Notes: generated by a model from the letters alone, not told the origin. 64,000 bases of DNA from Paenibacillus_G sp049942825 (GCF_049942825.1 NZ_CP187970.1:5332001-5396000); one strand, 5' to 3'; counted from the stretch's first letter, positions 14,682 through 23,513 are shown. Numbers and translations: made by a program.

Positions 14682-14703
14682 AAAAATTTACACTTTGTGT
14701 AAA
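14682..14703 (-). terminator. Possible terminator of the FAD monooxygenase gene
   Basis: TTTACAC and GTGTAAA form a perfect 7-bp, AT-rich hairpin with a 3-base loop. Five T follow on the minus strand. It starts three bases after the monooxygenase stop. The stem is weak, so it could instead be a protein-binding palindrome upstream of the 79-residue gene. Confidence 0.5.
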
Positions 14704-14706
14704 AAA

Positions 14707-15930
14707 TTATCCTTCTCCGTCCAGCGGAAAGACTTCATATCCGAGCAGCCAGTCCAGCTGGCGCAGCTGGAGCGCCGGCGGCACCCACCCAAGCAGCACG
14801 CTGCGTGCGGCCGCCCCCCAGGGATGGGTGATCTGCATCAGCCGCGCCATACGCCGCGACCCCTGTACGACGCCGGAGGTCCGGGGAATCCGCAGGCGCT
14901 CGTAGCGCTTCAAGGAGGCGGCGGGATCGCCGGGGTCCAGGACCGCGGCCAGGACGGCGGCGTCCTCCATCGCCTGTGCTCCGCCTTGTCCGAGATTCGG
15001 GAGCATGGGGTGGGCCGCGTCGCCCAGCAGGGTGACCCCTCCGTCGCTCCAGCGCTGCAAGGGAGCCCGGTCGAAGAGATCATGGGCGAGAATCGCCTCC
15101 TCCTCGGTCGCTTCCACCACCGCGCGGACCGGCTCGTACCAGCCTGAGAGCCGCCGCAGCGCCGCCCCCTTGCGCTCTCCCGGGGGCGGCATCGTGCCTG
15201 GAGGCGCATTCATTGCCGCGAACCAGAACACCCGGCCTTCCCCCAGATGGGAGAAGCCGAAGCGCAGCCCCGGGCCCCATGCCTCGAAGCCACCGCCGAG
15301 CTCCTGCGTATAGGCCGGGTGGGCGTACCGCGCGATGCCCCGGAGCGCGGTGAAGCCGCCGTACCGCAGGGGCCGCTCGCCCAGCAGCTGGGAGGCCACC
15401 CGGGAGCGGATGCCGTCCGCGCCGACCAGCACCCGGCCTTCGGCGGCTTCCCCTCCTTCGAAGCGGGCAAGCACCCGCGCCGCGTCCTGCTCCCAGCTCT
15501 CCAGCCGGCAGCCATAGCGGACGGTGCCCAGAGGAAGGCACCGGTGGAGTGCCTCCTGCAGGGCCCCGCGGTGGATCAGCCAGGCTTCCGAGCCGTACCG
15601 CTGCGCCTGCTCCCTGACCGGCAGCCGGGTGATGAGGCGGCCGCGCCAGGTGCGGATCTCCGCCTGCCGGACCGCCGCTCCGCGGGCCCGCACCTCCTCC
15701 CCTGCGCCGAAGCGGTCCAGCAGCTTCATCGCATTAGCGGCCAGCACAATGCCTGCTCCGGTATCGGCAGGCGAGAGGGCACGCTCGTAGACGGCCGTCT
15801 CCCAGCCGGCCGCGCGCAGGGCAAGCGCCGTGCAGAGCCCCCCGATCCCTCCGCCGATGATCAGTGCCCGCTCGCCTTTCCCTTTCTGACCAGTTCTGTC
15901 CCAGCCTCCGTCCGGTTTGACGGATTCCAC
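14707..15930 (-). CDS. FAD-dependent monooxygenase (group A, PHBH fold)
   Basis: A 407-residue soluble flavoprotein hydroxylase. It has three hallmark motifs: the dinucleotide fold ALIIGGGIGGLCTALALRAA (about 22-41), the DG motif VLVGADGIRSRV (about 175), and the GD motif LLGDAAHPMLPNLGQGGAQA (about 300) that binds the FAD pyrophosphate. It hydroxylates or epoxidises an aromatic or polyene substrate using NAD(P)H and oxygen; the substrate is not predictable. The preferred start is the GTG at 15930, after AAGGGGGCGGGGG; the frame is open 17 codons further but without a site. A 17-bp palindrome at 16053-16069 lies in the divergent promoter region and may bind a repressor. Confidence 0.88.
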   Translation of the reverse strand: MESVKPDGGWDRTGQKGKGERALIIGGGIGGLCTALALRAAGWETAVYERALSPADTGAGIVLAANAMKLLDRFGAGEEVRARGAAVRQAEIRTWRGRLITRLPVREQAQRYGSEAWLIHRGALQEALHRCLPLGTVRYGCRLESWEQDAARVLARFEGGEAAEGRVLVGADGIRSRVASQLLGERPLRYGGFTALRGIARYAHPAYTQELGGGFEAWGPGLRFGFSHLGEGRVFWFAAMNAPPGTMPPPGERKGAALRRLSGWYEPVRAVVEATEEEAILAHDLFDRAPLQRWSDGGVTLLGDAAHPMLPNLGQGGAQAMEDAAVLAAVLDPGDPAASLKRYERLRIPRTSGVVQGSRRMARLMQITHPWGAAARSVLLGWVPPALQLRQLDWLLGYEVFPLDGEG

Positions 15931-16052
15931 GGCCCCCGCCCCCTTTGGCTTACTAAAATAAAAACCAGGCTGCCCCCCCAAACTCTGCCTGCTTTCCGAA
16001 TCCTATTCTCGGAATGATAGCATCGCCAGCGTCACCAGAATGACCAAATGTA

Positions 16053-16069
16053 TAGACTTGCACAGTCTA
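16053..16069. promoter_or_regulatory. 17-bp palindrome, candidate operator
   Basis: TAGACT-TGCAC-AGTCTA has perfect 6-bp arms. On the minus strand it falls between TTTACT and TACATT, a poor -35/-10 pair with 16-base spacing directed towards the monooxygenase. This placement is usual for TetR/MarR-type repressors. No regulator gene is adjacent. Confidence 0.45.
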
Positions 16070-16093
16070 GTAAAGGAAGGAGGCATACCCATC

Positions 16094-16222
16094 ATGATCG
16101 CACTCAATCTCCGGATTATCGCCCAGCAGCTTGGCATTGACATGGAACGGTTCTACGAGGAGTTCGGTGAGGTGCTCCATGCTTCTCACGATACGGACGA
16201 CACCGCGGGCGACGAAGCTTAA
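16094..16222 (+). CDS. Small acidic protein, 42 residues
   Basis: The start is ATG at 16094, 10 bases after AAGGAGG. The protein begins MIALNLRIIAQQLGIDMERF and ends in an acidic tail (DTDDTAGDEA). One amphipathic helix is likely. No family is recognised. Its TAA overlaps the stop of the convergent YihY gene by two bases, so the two transcripts must overlap. The good ribosome site argues for a real gene. Confidence 0.55.
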   Translation: MIALNLRIIAQQLGIDMERFYEEFGEVLHASHDTDDTAGDEA

Positions 16223-17055
16223 GCGAATCCCTGCTGCCTCGGCTTCACCCGTTTTTTGAAGAGATACGACATGGCATTGATTTCTCCTCCCAGGATAATG
16301 ATAAAGGCCGATAAATAGAACCACGTCATCAGCACGATGACCCCTCCGAGTGAACCGTACGTCGAACTGTAATTGGCCCACCGGCTTACATAATAGGAGA
16401 ACCCCAGGGACGTGAGCTGCCAGCCGGCCGAAGCGATGATCGCCCCGGGGATCACATCCTTGCAGCGCAGGCAAGTATTGGGCGCCACATAATAAATCCC
16501 CGTGAACACCAGCCCCAGAATCGCAAAATTCACCACCCACCGCAGTCCGTTCCACAGCTCGATCTGTCCCAGAGGAATGACCGAATGCACCGTCAGCCAT
16601 GCGCCGATGACCGGCCCGAAGACGCTGAGCAGCAGCGCCGAGAACACGACAACCAGCATCGCCAGCGTCAGCGCCATGGCCAGCAGCCGGGAGCGGATGA
16701 AGCTTTTGCGCGGCGAGAGCCCGTACGCCTTGTTGACGGCGAGCACGATGGCATCCATGGCGGCGCTCGCGGTCACGAGCGAGAAAATCAGGCCGAAGGA
16801 GAGTGTTACCCCCCGCTTCGTATCCAGCACCTCACGCAGCTGGGTTTCCATGCCCGCTGCCACCCCGCTCGGGATGTATTCCTTGATCATCGCGAGCACA
16901 TCCTGTGAAGTCACGGGCAGAAAGCCGAGAAGGCTCATCATGAACAGCAGAAAAGGAAACATCGACAGCAGAAAATAGTAAGCGCACTGTGCGGACAAGC
17001 CCAGCGCATCATCGGTTTCGATCTGCTTCCAAAGCTCTCTCAGGAAGGCTGACAT
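16219..17055 (-). CDS. YihY/BrkB-family membrane protein
   Basis: A 278-residue inner-membrane protein with about six transmembrane segments. It begins with the family signature ELWKQIETDDALGLSAQCAY then YFLLSMFPFLLF, and ends with VVLMTWFYLSAFIIILGGEI-type sequence followed by a basic tail (FKKRVKPRQQGFA). The family was once called ribonuclease BN, wrongly; its function is unknown. The preferred start is ATG 17055 (MSAFLREL), with AAAGGGGCAGGG upstream. A basic 24-codon extension to 17127 is possible. It converges with the 42-residue gene. Confidence 0.9.
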   Translation of the reverse strand: MSAFLRELWKQIETDDALGLSAQCAYYFLLSMFPFLLFMMSLLGFLPVTSQDVLAMIKEYIPSGVAAGMETQLREVLDTKRGVTLSFGLIFSLVTASAAMDAIVLAVNKAYGLSPRKSFIRSRLLAMALTLAMLVVVFSALLLSVFGPVIGAWLTVHSVIPLGQIELWNGLRWVVNFAILGLVFTGIYYVAPNTCLRCKDVIPGAIIASAGWQLTSLGFSYYVSRWANYSSTYGSLGGVIVLMTWFYLSAFIIILGGEINAMSYLFKKRVKPRQQGFA

Positions 17056-17213
17056 AGGCCCTGCCCCTTTCGTGTGGAGGGATTGGCTTACCGTCTTCTT
17101 GTTGTTTCCTTTTCTTCTCCGCTTCATGCCCCGGACGCACGGCAGCCGGCCTGATCCTGGTTAGATCAAGCCGGCTTTTGGGGCCTCTGCCTGCCGCTCC
17201 CTTTCCCGCAAAC

Positions 17214-17891
17214 TTAAGGCTTCGCTTGAACATACATTCCGCCGCTCTCCGTCCATTCGCCGTAGTACACGTCCTCCAGCCGCGCTATCCCCTGCTCCCG
17301 CAGCTTCTGCTCCAGCCAGTGCTTATCCCGGCCGATGCCCTGCAGCTGTTCCTCATTCACATAGCCCTTGTCAATAAGCAGGACCGGCAGCTCCACAGGC
17401 TTGTCCGGCAGCTCCAGGTCTTGGCGTTCGACGGATGCGGACGAAGATTTCTTGAGCACACTGAGATTGCCGTTCGGTTCGAATACGGCAAACGCCACTT
17501 CGCGCAGCGAGAAGATGCTCTGCTCCCGCAGCAGCATCGTGACCTGATGCCAATCCAGCTTGTTGCGTTCCAACGCCTCAGGATCGACCCGCCCGTCCCG
17601 GATCAGCACATCCGGCCTTCCGCTGAGCTTCGGGTTCAGCCAAGGGAAGAAATCCAGCACCTTCTCGAAGCCGAGCGAGAGGACGCCCCAGAGAACAAGG
17701 GCAAAGACCAGCTCGGGGAAATGTACTTCACGGTCATATATGCTCGCACCCACGAGCTCGCTGAGCATCAGGGAAGAAACGAAGTCGAAGGGCGTGAGCT
17801 GGGAGATCTCCTTCTTCCCGAGAAGCTTCGTAATTAACCACAGGCCGATAAACCCCGTACCCAGTTTGATAAAAATATACAGATAGTCCAT
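17214..17891 (-). CDS. DUF421 (YetF-type) membrane protein
   Basis: 225 residues. Three N-terminal membrane segments lie within the first 85 residues (MDYLYIFIKLGTGFIGLWLI; the LTPFDFVSSLMLSELVGA signature; VFALVLWGVLSLGFE). A cytoplasmic YetF/DUF421 domain follows, with RPDVLIRDGRVDPEALERNK and a second half holding LPVLLIDKGYVNEEQL. B. subtilis relatives are sporulation- or germination-linked in part; the molecular function is unknown. The ATG at 17891 has AAGGAGG nine bases upstream. It is monocistronic by spacing. Confidence 0.9.
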   Translation of the reverse strand: MDYLYIFIKLGTGFIGLWLITKLLGKKEISQLTPFDFVSSLMLSELVGASIYDREVHFPELVFALVLWGVLSLGFEKVLDFFPWLNPKLSGRPDVLIRDGRVDPEALERNKLDWHQVTMLLREQSIFSLREVAFAVFEPNGNLSVLKKSSSASVERQDLELPDKPVELPVLLIDKGYVNEEQLQGIGRDKHWLEQKLREQGIARLEDVYYGEWTESGGMYVQAKP

Positions 17892-18008
17892 CCGTGCGCC
17901 TCCTTGCCTGCTTACCGCCGGTTTGGAACTCATTACCCTCCCCGCCCACGGTTGAACCCCGGGCAAGGCAGAGGGGGCGCCATAAGCCGGAGCAGGCGGG
18001 ACGGCGGA

Positions 18009-18034
18009 TTTCGGGATTTCGGGATTTCGGGATC
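18009..18034. repeat. Short tandem repeat ATTTCGGG x3
   Basis: Three consecutive 8-bp copies of ATTTCGGG, then a decayed fourth, lie between the DUF421 gene promoter region and the DUF2809 terminator. No function is evident. Confidence 0.7.
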
Positions 18035-18043
18035 ACGAAGCGC

Positions 18044-18071
18044 AAAAAAAGACGCCCGGGTTAAGGGCGTC
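18044..18071 (-). terminator. Intrinsic terminator after the DUF2809 gene
   Basis: A perfect GACGCCC / GGGCGTC stem with a 7-base loop is followed by seven T on the minus strand (plus A at 18044-18050). Its proximal arm overlaps the last codons and stop of the DUF2809 gene. Confidence 0.85.
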
Positions 18072-18459
18072 TTCCAATCTTCTCTCTTGCGGCATCCAGG
18101 CCGGCAGCTGCGGCGATGCCGGCCGCATACCGCACCAGGTCGATCCACAGAAAACCGTGCCCCAGCACGAGGGCTTCGGGCGTGGTGCTCCGCAGCGCAT
18201 CGATCCACGGGCTGCGGTACAGCTGGCTGGCCTCGATTCCGAAGCTCAGCAGCAGGCTGAGGCCCGCCGCGAACCGCGGACCGCGGTGGAGAAACAGGCA
18301 GCGGCAGCCGAAGTATATCATTGCCGCCCAGAGCGCATCGCCAAGATGGTCGGCGGCGTAAGCGGGCAGCCGGTCTCCGAATACCCGGGAAGCGAGGCCG
18401 AGGCTCATGACCAAGAGGGTGATCCCTGCATAGGCCAAACGCCTTCGGGCCGGATGCAT
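18061..18459 (-). CDS. DUF2809 integral membrane protein
   Basis: 132 residues with four predicted membrane segments. It starts RRRLAYAGITLLVMSLGLAS, passes through DHLGDALWAAMIYFGC (the DUF2809 hallmark of an acidic pair beside a membrane helix) and SFGIEASQLYRSPWIDALR, and ends LGHGFLWIDLVRYAAGIAAA. Its function is unknown. Its ATG overlaps the TAA of the upstream TPR gene (TAATG), so translation is coupled and the two belong to one operon. Confidence 0.85.
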   Translation of the reverse strand: MHPARRRLAYAGITLLVMSLGLASRVFGDRLPAYAADHLGDALWAAMIYFGCRCLFLHRGPRFAAGLSLLLSFGIEASQLYRSPWIDALRSTTPEALVLGHGFLWIDLVRYAAGIAAAAGLDAAREKIGRRP

Positions 18460-19637
18460 TACGCCTGCTGCTGCTGCGCGCCGCGGGCCTGCAGCACCTC
18501 ATAGAAGTCCGGCGAGCCGGTCAGCAGCCACTGGCGGTGGCGTTCGACGTCCTCGTTGTCCTCCGGGTCACCGTACGGCCAGCCCTGGCCCATGCCGACC
18601 GAATACTCCCGCATGAGGCGCAGCAGCGCCGCCGCCCAGTTGCGTGTCGCTTCCACATGCGGCACATACGGATACACACGGTCGTAAGCGGCCCGGATGA
18701 GCATATGCGACACTTCCTGCAGTACGGTCGGCACGTCGGCCTCGTTCAGCTTGGCCGCCACCTCCTCGGGAAGCTGCACTTCGTCGGTGGATGCATGCTG
18801 CTCATACGTCTCGGTGGAGACCAGCCCCTGCTCCTTGGCCACCCACAGCTTGATGCGGTCAAGGGCCGGGCGGAAGGCCGTCGGCACCGATACGGTCAGC
18901 TCCGGATCCGGCTCGTCCAGGTTGATTACGAACGATTCGCCGAACTTCTGCAGCTTCGCATTGCCGCGGACGCCTAGCCAGCGCAGGGCGAGCAGGCCGT
19001 GCGTACGGACCTTCGCATCGACCGCATCGTTGCGGCAGACGCGGCGCAGCATCTTCTCGCTGCGGGGATCGGGCAGCATGCAGAGCAGACGGACCGCCGG
19101 CAGCACCATCTCCGGATCCTCGAGCCACTGGCCGAGGTGGCCGAAGATATTGTCGATCGACTCCTCGAGCAGCCAATCGAGCTCGATACGACGGAGCGCA
19201 TAGTCCTTGAGCTCCACCATGCCCTGCTCCTTCAGCGTCTCCTCCCCGTGCTCGGCGACTAGGCCGGCGTAAGCCCGCTCCAAATCGGCGGCCAGCTCTC
19301 CCAGGTTCGCCTGGTCGGTCTCCGAGATCCCGTTCATTTGGATGATGCCGCGGAGCCACTGCGACATGGCCAGCGGGTTGTGCTGGAAGAGCATCATCGC
19401 GAAGGTGATCATATCGCGGTCGAAGTTCAGCTGCGGGTTGAGCGCGAAGCGAGCCAGCATCGTCTGGGAGTCGCCTTCCTTGCGCATCAGGCTCAGCGAT
19501 AAGATAATGCCGTTCCAGGCATTGTTGTTGTTTTTGTCGTCGAGCAGGGCCCGATAGAAGCAGAATGCCGCGGCTCCGTAGGATTCCGCCTGCAGATACT
19601 GCCGGCCCATGGTGCCGATATCCCCGTATTGACTCAT
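18459..19637 (-). CDS. TPR/HEAT-like helical repeat protein, unknown role
   Basis: 392 residues, soluble and acidic, mostly alpha-helical. The N-terminal region has a TPR-like helix pair (QYLQAESYGAAAFCFYRALL, then NAWNGIILSLSLM). The central part resembles HEAT-like repeats (EDPEMVLPAVRLLCMLPDPR, VRTHGLLALRWLGVRG). The C-terminal part is conserved-looking (MREYSVGMGQGWPYGDPEDN) and ends in a Gln run. The ATG at 19637 follows GGGAGAGGG. It is probably a scaffold or regulator of partner proteins, inferred from architecture only. It forms an operon with the DUF2809 gene. Confidence 0.7.
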   Translation of the reverse strand: MSQYGDIGTMGRQYLQAESYGAAAFCFYRALLDDKNNNNAWNGIILSLSLMRKEGDSQTMLARFALNPQLNFDRDMITFAMMLFQHNPLAMSQWLRGIIQMNGISETDQANLGELAADLERAYAGLVAEHGEETLKEQGMVELKDYALRRIELDWLLEESIDNIFGHLGQWLEDPEMVLPAVRLLCMLPDPRSEKMLRRVCRNDAVDAKVRTHGLLALRWLGVRGNAKLQKFGESFVINLDEPDPELTVSVPTAFRPALDRIKLWVAKEQGLVSTETYEQHASTDEVQLPEEVAAKLNEADVPTVLQEVSHMLIRAAYDRVYPYVPHVEATRNWAAALLRLMREYSVGMGQGWPYGDPEDNEDVERHRQWLLTGSPDFYEVLQARGAQQQQA

Positions 19638-19843
19638 AGTGTAGTCCCTCTCCCAGCCACGTGTAGTAAGTTATGATTGGATCATTTCAGGTATTCGTGT
19701 TCAAGCGCGGCGGCTATCCTGCACCGCAAACCTGTCCTTCTCAGTATACCTTATTATGGAGAAAGTTTGAAACTTTTTGTATCCGTTTTCTTCACATCAT
19801 TCCCCCTTTCTTCACAGAGGGCAGCTTCATGCCCGGTTCATTG

Positions 19844-19877
19844 AAAAAAGGCCTGTCATCCGTAGATAACAGGCCTT
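19844..19877 (-). terminator. Intrinsic terminator of the acyltransferase gene
   Basis: A perfect 9-bp stem AAGGCCTGT / ACAGGCCTT with a 12-base loop is followed on the minus strand by a T run. It lies 23 bases after the stop at 19901. Confidence 0.85.
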
Positions 19878-19900
19878 CCGTTCATCATCCAAAACGTCGG

Positions 19901-21046
19901 TCAGTTCGCTGCCGTTCCTTTCGCCGGAACCCCTGGCGGGACTGCGGCGGGTTTGCGGCCCCTCAGGCTGCGGCTGACCCAGCTGTAGGCAGTCGCGAGG
20001 AACCAGGAGCCGAGCAGCGGCCATAAGAAACTGAGCAGCATGTACAGGTCGTAGGAGAGCATGCCGCCGGTCGGCTGGATACCGACCCGGTACAAGCTGA
20101 GCAGAGCCGGATGGGCCAAGTAGATACCGAAGGATGCCGAGCCCAGAGCGAGCAGCGCCTTATGGACCCCCGGCAGCCTTGGCGTCACCACGGCCCCCAC
20201 CCAGGTCAGCGCCATACCGAGCAGCATCGCATACACGTTCTGTGCCGTCTCGAACCAGGTGTGGCTGAAGCCTCCGGACCCGTACCGGTCATTGAGGAAC
20301 AGCCCTCCCAGAGCCAGTCCGGCCAGTACGGCGGCCGGTACGATGAGGATCGCCCCGCGGCGCATCCACTGCATGAAGGCCGAGTAATGAATGCCGATAT
20401 ACCCGCCGAGCATGAAGACGCCGATATACGTCACGGCCAGCGACGGGCGGTGGTCGAGCGGTGCCACGTAGTGGTTATACGCGTAGAATCCGGCCTGAAT
20501 GCCGAAGCCGATCGGCACCATGAGCTTCTCGAGGATGCCTGAGCTTTTGACTAGGGTCATCATCAAGGGGAAGAGCAGATAGAACTGGATGATAATGATC
20601 ATGAAGTACAGATGATACCCCACGTCCGCCCACTGCAGCATCTTGAGGAACGGAATCCACTCGATCACCACACTGCGCGTAAAAAGCCATTGATTGAACA
20701 CATAATAAACAAAAGACCAAATCACGTAAGGAATAATGGACGAAACGATCCGTTTGCGGTAGAAGCCCGCCGCCTGCTTCAGGCTCCAGGTGTCATAATA
20801 ACGGTAGAACAGCACCACGCCCGAGATGAAAAGAAACAGGGGCACGGCGAAGAGGCTCATCCGGTTGATGGCGACGAAACCCATCTGCGTCAGGCTTCCC
20901 TCGGCCAGAGCGAGGGGCGATTCCCCTGCGCGGGCCGTCGCATCGGCCGTGGCATGGATCAGCACCACCGCCAAAATGGCAACCGCCCGCACAATGTCAA
21001 GCTCGGCAATCTTGGGACGGCCCTTCTTCCCTTTTGATGGTTCCAT
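19901..21046 (-). CDS. Membrane acyltransferase (Acyl_transf_3 / OafA-like)
   Basis: 381 residues with about ten transmembrane helices. The family start is ELDIVRAVAILAVVLIHATA, where the motif His in H-A-T is the proposed catalytic residue. Later come SLFAVPLFLFISGVVLFYRY and GSASFGIYLAHPALLSLYRV. The family acetylates or acylates surface polysaccharides or lipids; the acceptor is unknown. The chosen ATG at 21046 has GGAGG seven bases upstream; the longer open frame upstream is not protein-like. It is monocistronic, with its own terminator. Confidence 0.9.
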   Translation of the reverse strand: MEPSKGKKGRPKIAELDIVRAVAILAVVLIHATADATARAGESPLALAEGSLTQMGFVAINRMSLFAVPLFLFISGVVLFYRYYDTWSLKQAAGFYRKRIVSSIIPYVIWSFVYYVFNQWLFTRSVVIEWIPFLKMLQWADVGYHLYFMIIIIQFYLLFPLMMTLVKSSGILEKLMVPIGFGIQAGFYAYNHYVAPLDHRPSLAVTYIGVFMLGGYIGIHYSAFMQWMRRGAILIVPAAVLAGLALGGLFLNDRYGSGGFSHTWFETAQNVYAMLLGMALTWVGAVVTPRLPGVHKALLALGSASFGIYLAHPALLSLYRVGIQPTGGMLSYDLYMLLSFLWPLLGSWFLATAYSWVSRSLRGRKPAAVPPGVPAKGTAAN

Positions 21047-21412
21047 GAAGTACCTCCAAGACAAGAGTTCATTCCGTCCATCATAACATAGATGCCAGCT
21101 TAGTTTGAACCCCCCGGCGGGTTTAGAATCGTGGGATTCGTCCCCTGCCCGGCCGCAGGCCTTCCCTCGCGCAGCGCGCAGCCGCAGATGATCGAGCAGC
21201 AAAAAGACCCCGCCGCTGTAGGACCGGGGTCCAATCTGGTTCAATCTGCCTTCGCCTTCGTCCGCCTGACGCCTGTCCGCTTCGATTATGGGAGACAACG
21301 ATTCGCGGAAAGCCGAGGTGCCAAACCTCCCCGGAGGATGGTCTCACGGGGAGCCATGCCGGTCATCCCTTGGCAGTTTCCCTCCTTCCGCCGGGGAGCT
21401 CATCACCACACC
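21047..21412. other. Intergenic region with one terminator
   Basis: This 366-base gap lies between the acyltransferase start and the YteA stop. It holds the upstream region of the acyltransferase and the terminator at 21201-21231. I see no small gene with a ribosome site in it. Confidence 0.6.
21201..21231 (-). terminator. Intrinsic terminator, probably of the yteA-like gene
   Basis: A 7-bp GACCCCG / CGGGGTC stem is followed on the minus strand by five T (plus A at 21201-21205). It is about 180 bases past the YteA stop, farther than usual. Confidence 0.65.
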
Positions 21413-22147
21413 TCAGCCGCGGCCGAGCTTCCGGTCCTCGAGCAGCGGCTTCGCCTCGTCCTTGTCGACATACTCCTTGTAAGGAGCCGCCTTCTGGACA
21501 TGGCGGTCCTTGCCGTCGATCCCGCTGCCCGTGAATTTCTCGATCTCCTCCACGTGTCCGCGTCCGTCGAGCTTGTCCGAGGACAGCTGGTCGTAGGAGG
21601 AGACGTCGCGGGCCGCCGCCATCGCCGGCGAATCCGAGTTGCCGTAGCTCTCGACGCTTTCCCACGCGTCGGCATCGTCGAATCGGCCGGAAGCGGCCTG
21701 CCGGCCTTCGCCCGCTCCCGCCGGCGGCCGGGTCATCACCTCTTCCTCCACCGGCCTGCGGTCCGGATCGCCGCCCGAGTCCGCATGCTCGATGCAGACG
21801 GAGGAGAAGGGCAGCGCCTCCAGCCGCTCGTACGGGATGCCCTCGCCGCACACCTCGCAGATGCCGTATGTACCCTCCTCCAGCCGGGCAAGCGCCTCCT
21901 CGACCTGCTGCAGCTGGCCGTCCAGCGTCTCGTTCACGGCGAGATCCCTGCCGCGCTCGAACACCTCCGTCCCGAGGTCGCCGGGATGGTTATCCGCGGC
22001 GGACAGCTCCCCTGTCGAGTCGCGAAGCGACTCCTCCAGGCCTGCCGCCGTCTCGTCGTTCATCTCGAAGTGCTTCGCAAGCTCTTTCTTCTCTTCGAGC
22101 AGCATCTCTTTCAGCCGCTTCTTCTGCGCTTCGGACAAATGGTTCAT
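21413..22147 (-). CDS. yteA: YteA-family DksA/TraR-type zinc-finger protein (spore-linked)
   Basis: 244 residues. The N-terminal coiled-coil start is MNHLSEAQKKRLKEMLLEEK. The YteA hallmark DNHPGDLGTEVFERGRDLAV is at about 52-71. The DksA-type finger is reduced to CEVCGEGIPYERL plus a single downstream Cys in SSVCIEHA, so it has three Cys and one His. The C-terminal half, after about residue 125, is acidic and low in complexity. The YteA family (TIGR02890) occurs in endospore formers; its role is uncertain. The ATG at 22147 follows AAGGAGGG. Confidence 0.85.
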   Translation of the reverse strand: MNHLSEAQKKRLKEMLLEEKKELAKHFEMNDETAAGLEESLRDSTGELSAADNHPGDLGTEVFERGRDLAVNETLDGQLQQVEEALARLEEGTYGICEVCGEGIPYERLEALPFSSVCIEHADSGGDPDRRPVEEEVMTRPPAGAGEGRQAASGRFDDADAWESVESYGNSDSPAMAAARDVSSYDQLSSDKLDGRGHVEEIEKFTGSGIDGKDRHVQKAAPYKEYVDKDEAKPLLEDRKLGRG

Positions 22148-22305
22148 GGCTTGTCCCTCCTTCGGTGATTTGCTTCTACTTACCCCCGTTACCGAAAAAG
22201 TGACGCAGCCGCTCCTTACGCTTCCAGGCGGAGGCGCCGCTGTCCTGAAAAACCGCCCCCTTGAGCGCGGCACCTTGCGGCAGAAACCGGCCGGCCCTGA
22301 ATCGA

Positions 22306-23349
22306 TCAGGGCCCTGCCAGCAGCCGCTCCACTCTGCGGTCCGCCGCTTTGGCCGTAGAGGTGCGGAACAGCCGGGCTTCATGGAATACCTGACGAAGAG
22401 TTCCATAGACCGCCTGCACCCGCTGCGCGGCCTCTTTTGCCGTCCCTCCTTCGAGGTCGACCGCGGTGGTGATGACCCCGCCCGCATTGATGACATAGTC
22501 CGGCGCATACAGCATGCCCAGCCGCTCCAGCCGCTCGCCGTGTTCTGGCCGCTCCAGCTGATTGTTCGCCGCGCCGGCGACAATCCTGCAGCGCAGTCTC
22601 GGCAGCGTGCTGTCGTTCAGGACTCCGCCGAGGGCGCAGGGCGCAAAGATGTCGCAGGCCTCGTCATAGATCACATCCGGATCCACCGCATGTGCCCCGT
22701 AGGCTGCCGCCGCCTGGTGCACCTTGCCCACGTCCGGATCGGCGACAACCAGTGACGCCCCGGCCGAATGAAGATAGCGGCACAGCGATGCGCCCACCTT
22801 GCCGAGTCCCTGGACGGCAGCCGTCCTTCCGGCCAGCGACTCGGTGCCGAATGTCTCTTTCACCGACGCGAGAATGCCGAGGAACACGCCGTATGCCGTC
22901 ATCTCGGCGGTCAGATTACCGGAGGCGCAGAGCGAGCCCGTCTGATCGGTGACGTGCTTCGTTTCGAGGGCGACCAGATCCATATCGGTGACCTCCGTGC
23001 CGAGGTCGACGCCGGTGATATAGCGGCCCCCAAGCGAATCCACGAACCGGCCGAAAGCCCTCAGCCGCGCTTCACGCTTCCCTCCGGCAGGATCCGCCAG
23101 GATGACCGCCTTGCCCCCGCCGTACGGCAGCCCGGCCATGGCGGACTTGTAGGTCATGCCTCTGGCCAGCCGCAGGGCGTCCACCGCCGCTTCCGTTCCG
23201 GTAGCATAAGGGTACATGCGGCACCCGCCCATCGCCGGACCCCGTTTGGTGCTGTGCACCGCGATCACGGCCTGCAGTCCGCTCGCCGCGTCCCGGGCGA
23301 ACGACAGCTGCTCGCAGCCGGCATCTTTCATTGCTCCCAGCGCATCCAT
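22306..23349 (-). CDS. Leucine/branched-chain amino acid dehydrogenase
   Basis: A 347-residue NAD-dependent enzyme of the Glu/Leu/Phe/Val dehydrogenase family. The N-terminal substrate domain has RGPAMGGCRMYPY and LPYGGGKAVI (catalytic Lys). TGVDLGTEVTDMD follows, and then the Rossmann domain with VQGLGKVGASLCRYL. Its length and the GPAMGG motif fit leucine or phenylalanine dehydrogenase and not glutamate dehydrogenase. It interconverts branched-chain amino acids and 2-oxo acids, supplying branched fatty-acid precursors (family knowledge). The ATG at 23349 follows GGAAGGAAGGGG. A perfect 10-bp GC-rich hairpin at 23491-23513 lies in its 5-prime region. Confidence 0.88.
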   Translation of the reverse strand: MDALGAMKDAGCEQLSFARDAASGLQAVIAVHSTKRGPAMGGCRMYPYATGTEAAVDALRLARGMTYKSAMAGLPYGGGKAVILADPAGGKREARLRAFGRFVDSLGGRYITGVDLGTEVTDMDLVALETKHVTDQTGSLCASGNLTAEMTAYGVFLGILASVKETFGTESLAGRTAAVQGLGKVGASLCRYLHSAGASLVVADPDVGKVHQAAAAYGAHAVDPDVIYDEACDIFAPCALGGVLNDSTLPRLRCRIVAGAANNQLERPEHGERLERLGMLYAPDYVINAGGVITTAVDLEGGTAKEAAQRVQAVYGTLRQVFHEARLFRTSTAKAADRRVERLLAGP

Positions 23350-23490
23350 CGAAACCCCTTCCTTCCTGTTCAGCAGCGGCCTAAGACAGTTGGACCCTGA
23401 TGAGAAGAGACCTTGTTCCACAGCATATGCCGGGAGGACGGGAGGGGTGCTCGAGCCGGCCGATGCCGGAGAGAGGCATAACGTGGAACA

Positions 23491-23513
23491 GCCCTGCGGC
23501 ACTGCCGCAGGGC
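23491..23513. other. GC-rich perfect hairpin in the leader of the dehydrogenase gene
   Basis: GCCCTGCGGC-ACT-GCCGCAGGGC is a perfect 10-bp inverted repeat with a 3-base loop and no flanking T run in either direction. It lies about 140 bases before the dehydrogenase start and 83 bases after the methyltransferase stop. It may be a leader structure or a dispersed element. Confidence 0.6.

Noticed and set aside
22291..22312. Terminator of the leucine dehydrogenase gene
   Set aside because: GGCCCTGA/TCAGGGCC spans the stop codon, but the following sequence (GGCCGGTTTCTG) lacks a T run.
23491..23513. Intrinsic terminator
   Set aside because: The 10-bp hairpin is perfect, but neither side has a T run. 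It is listed as an unassigned structure instead.
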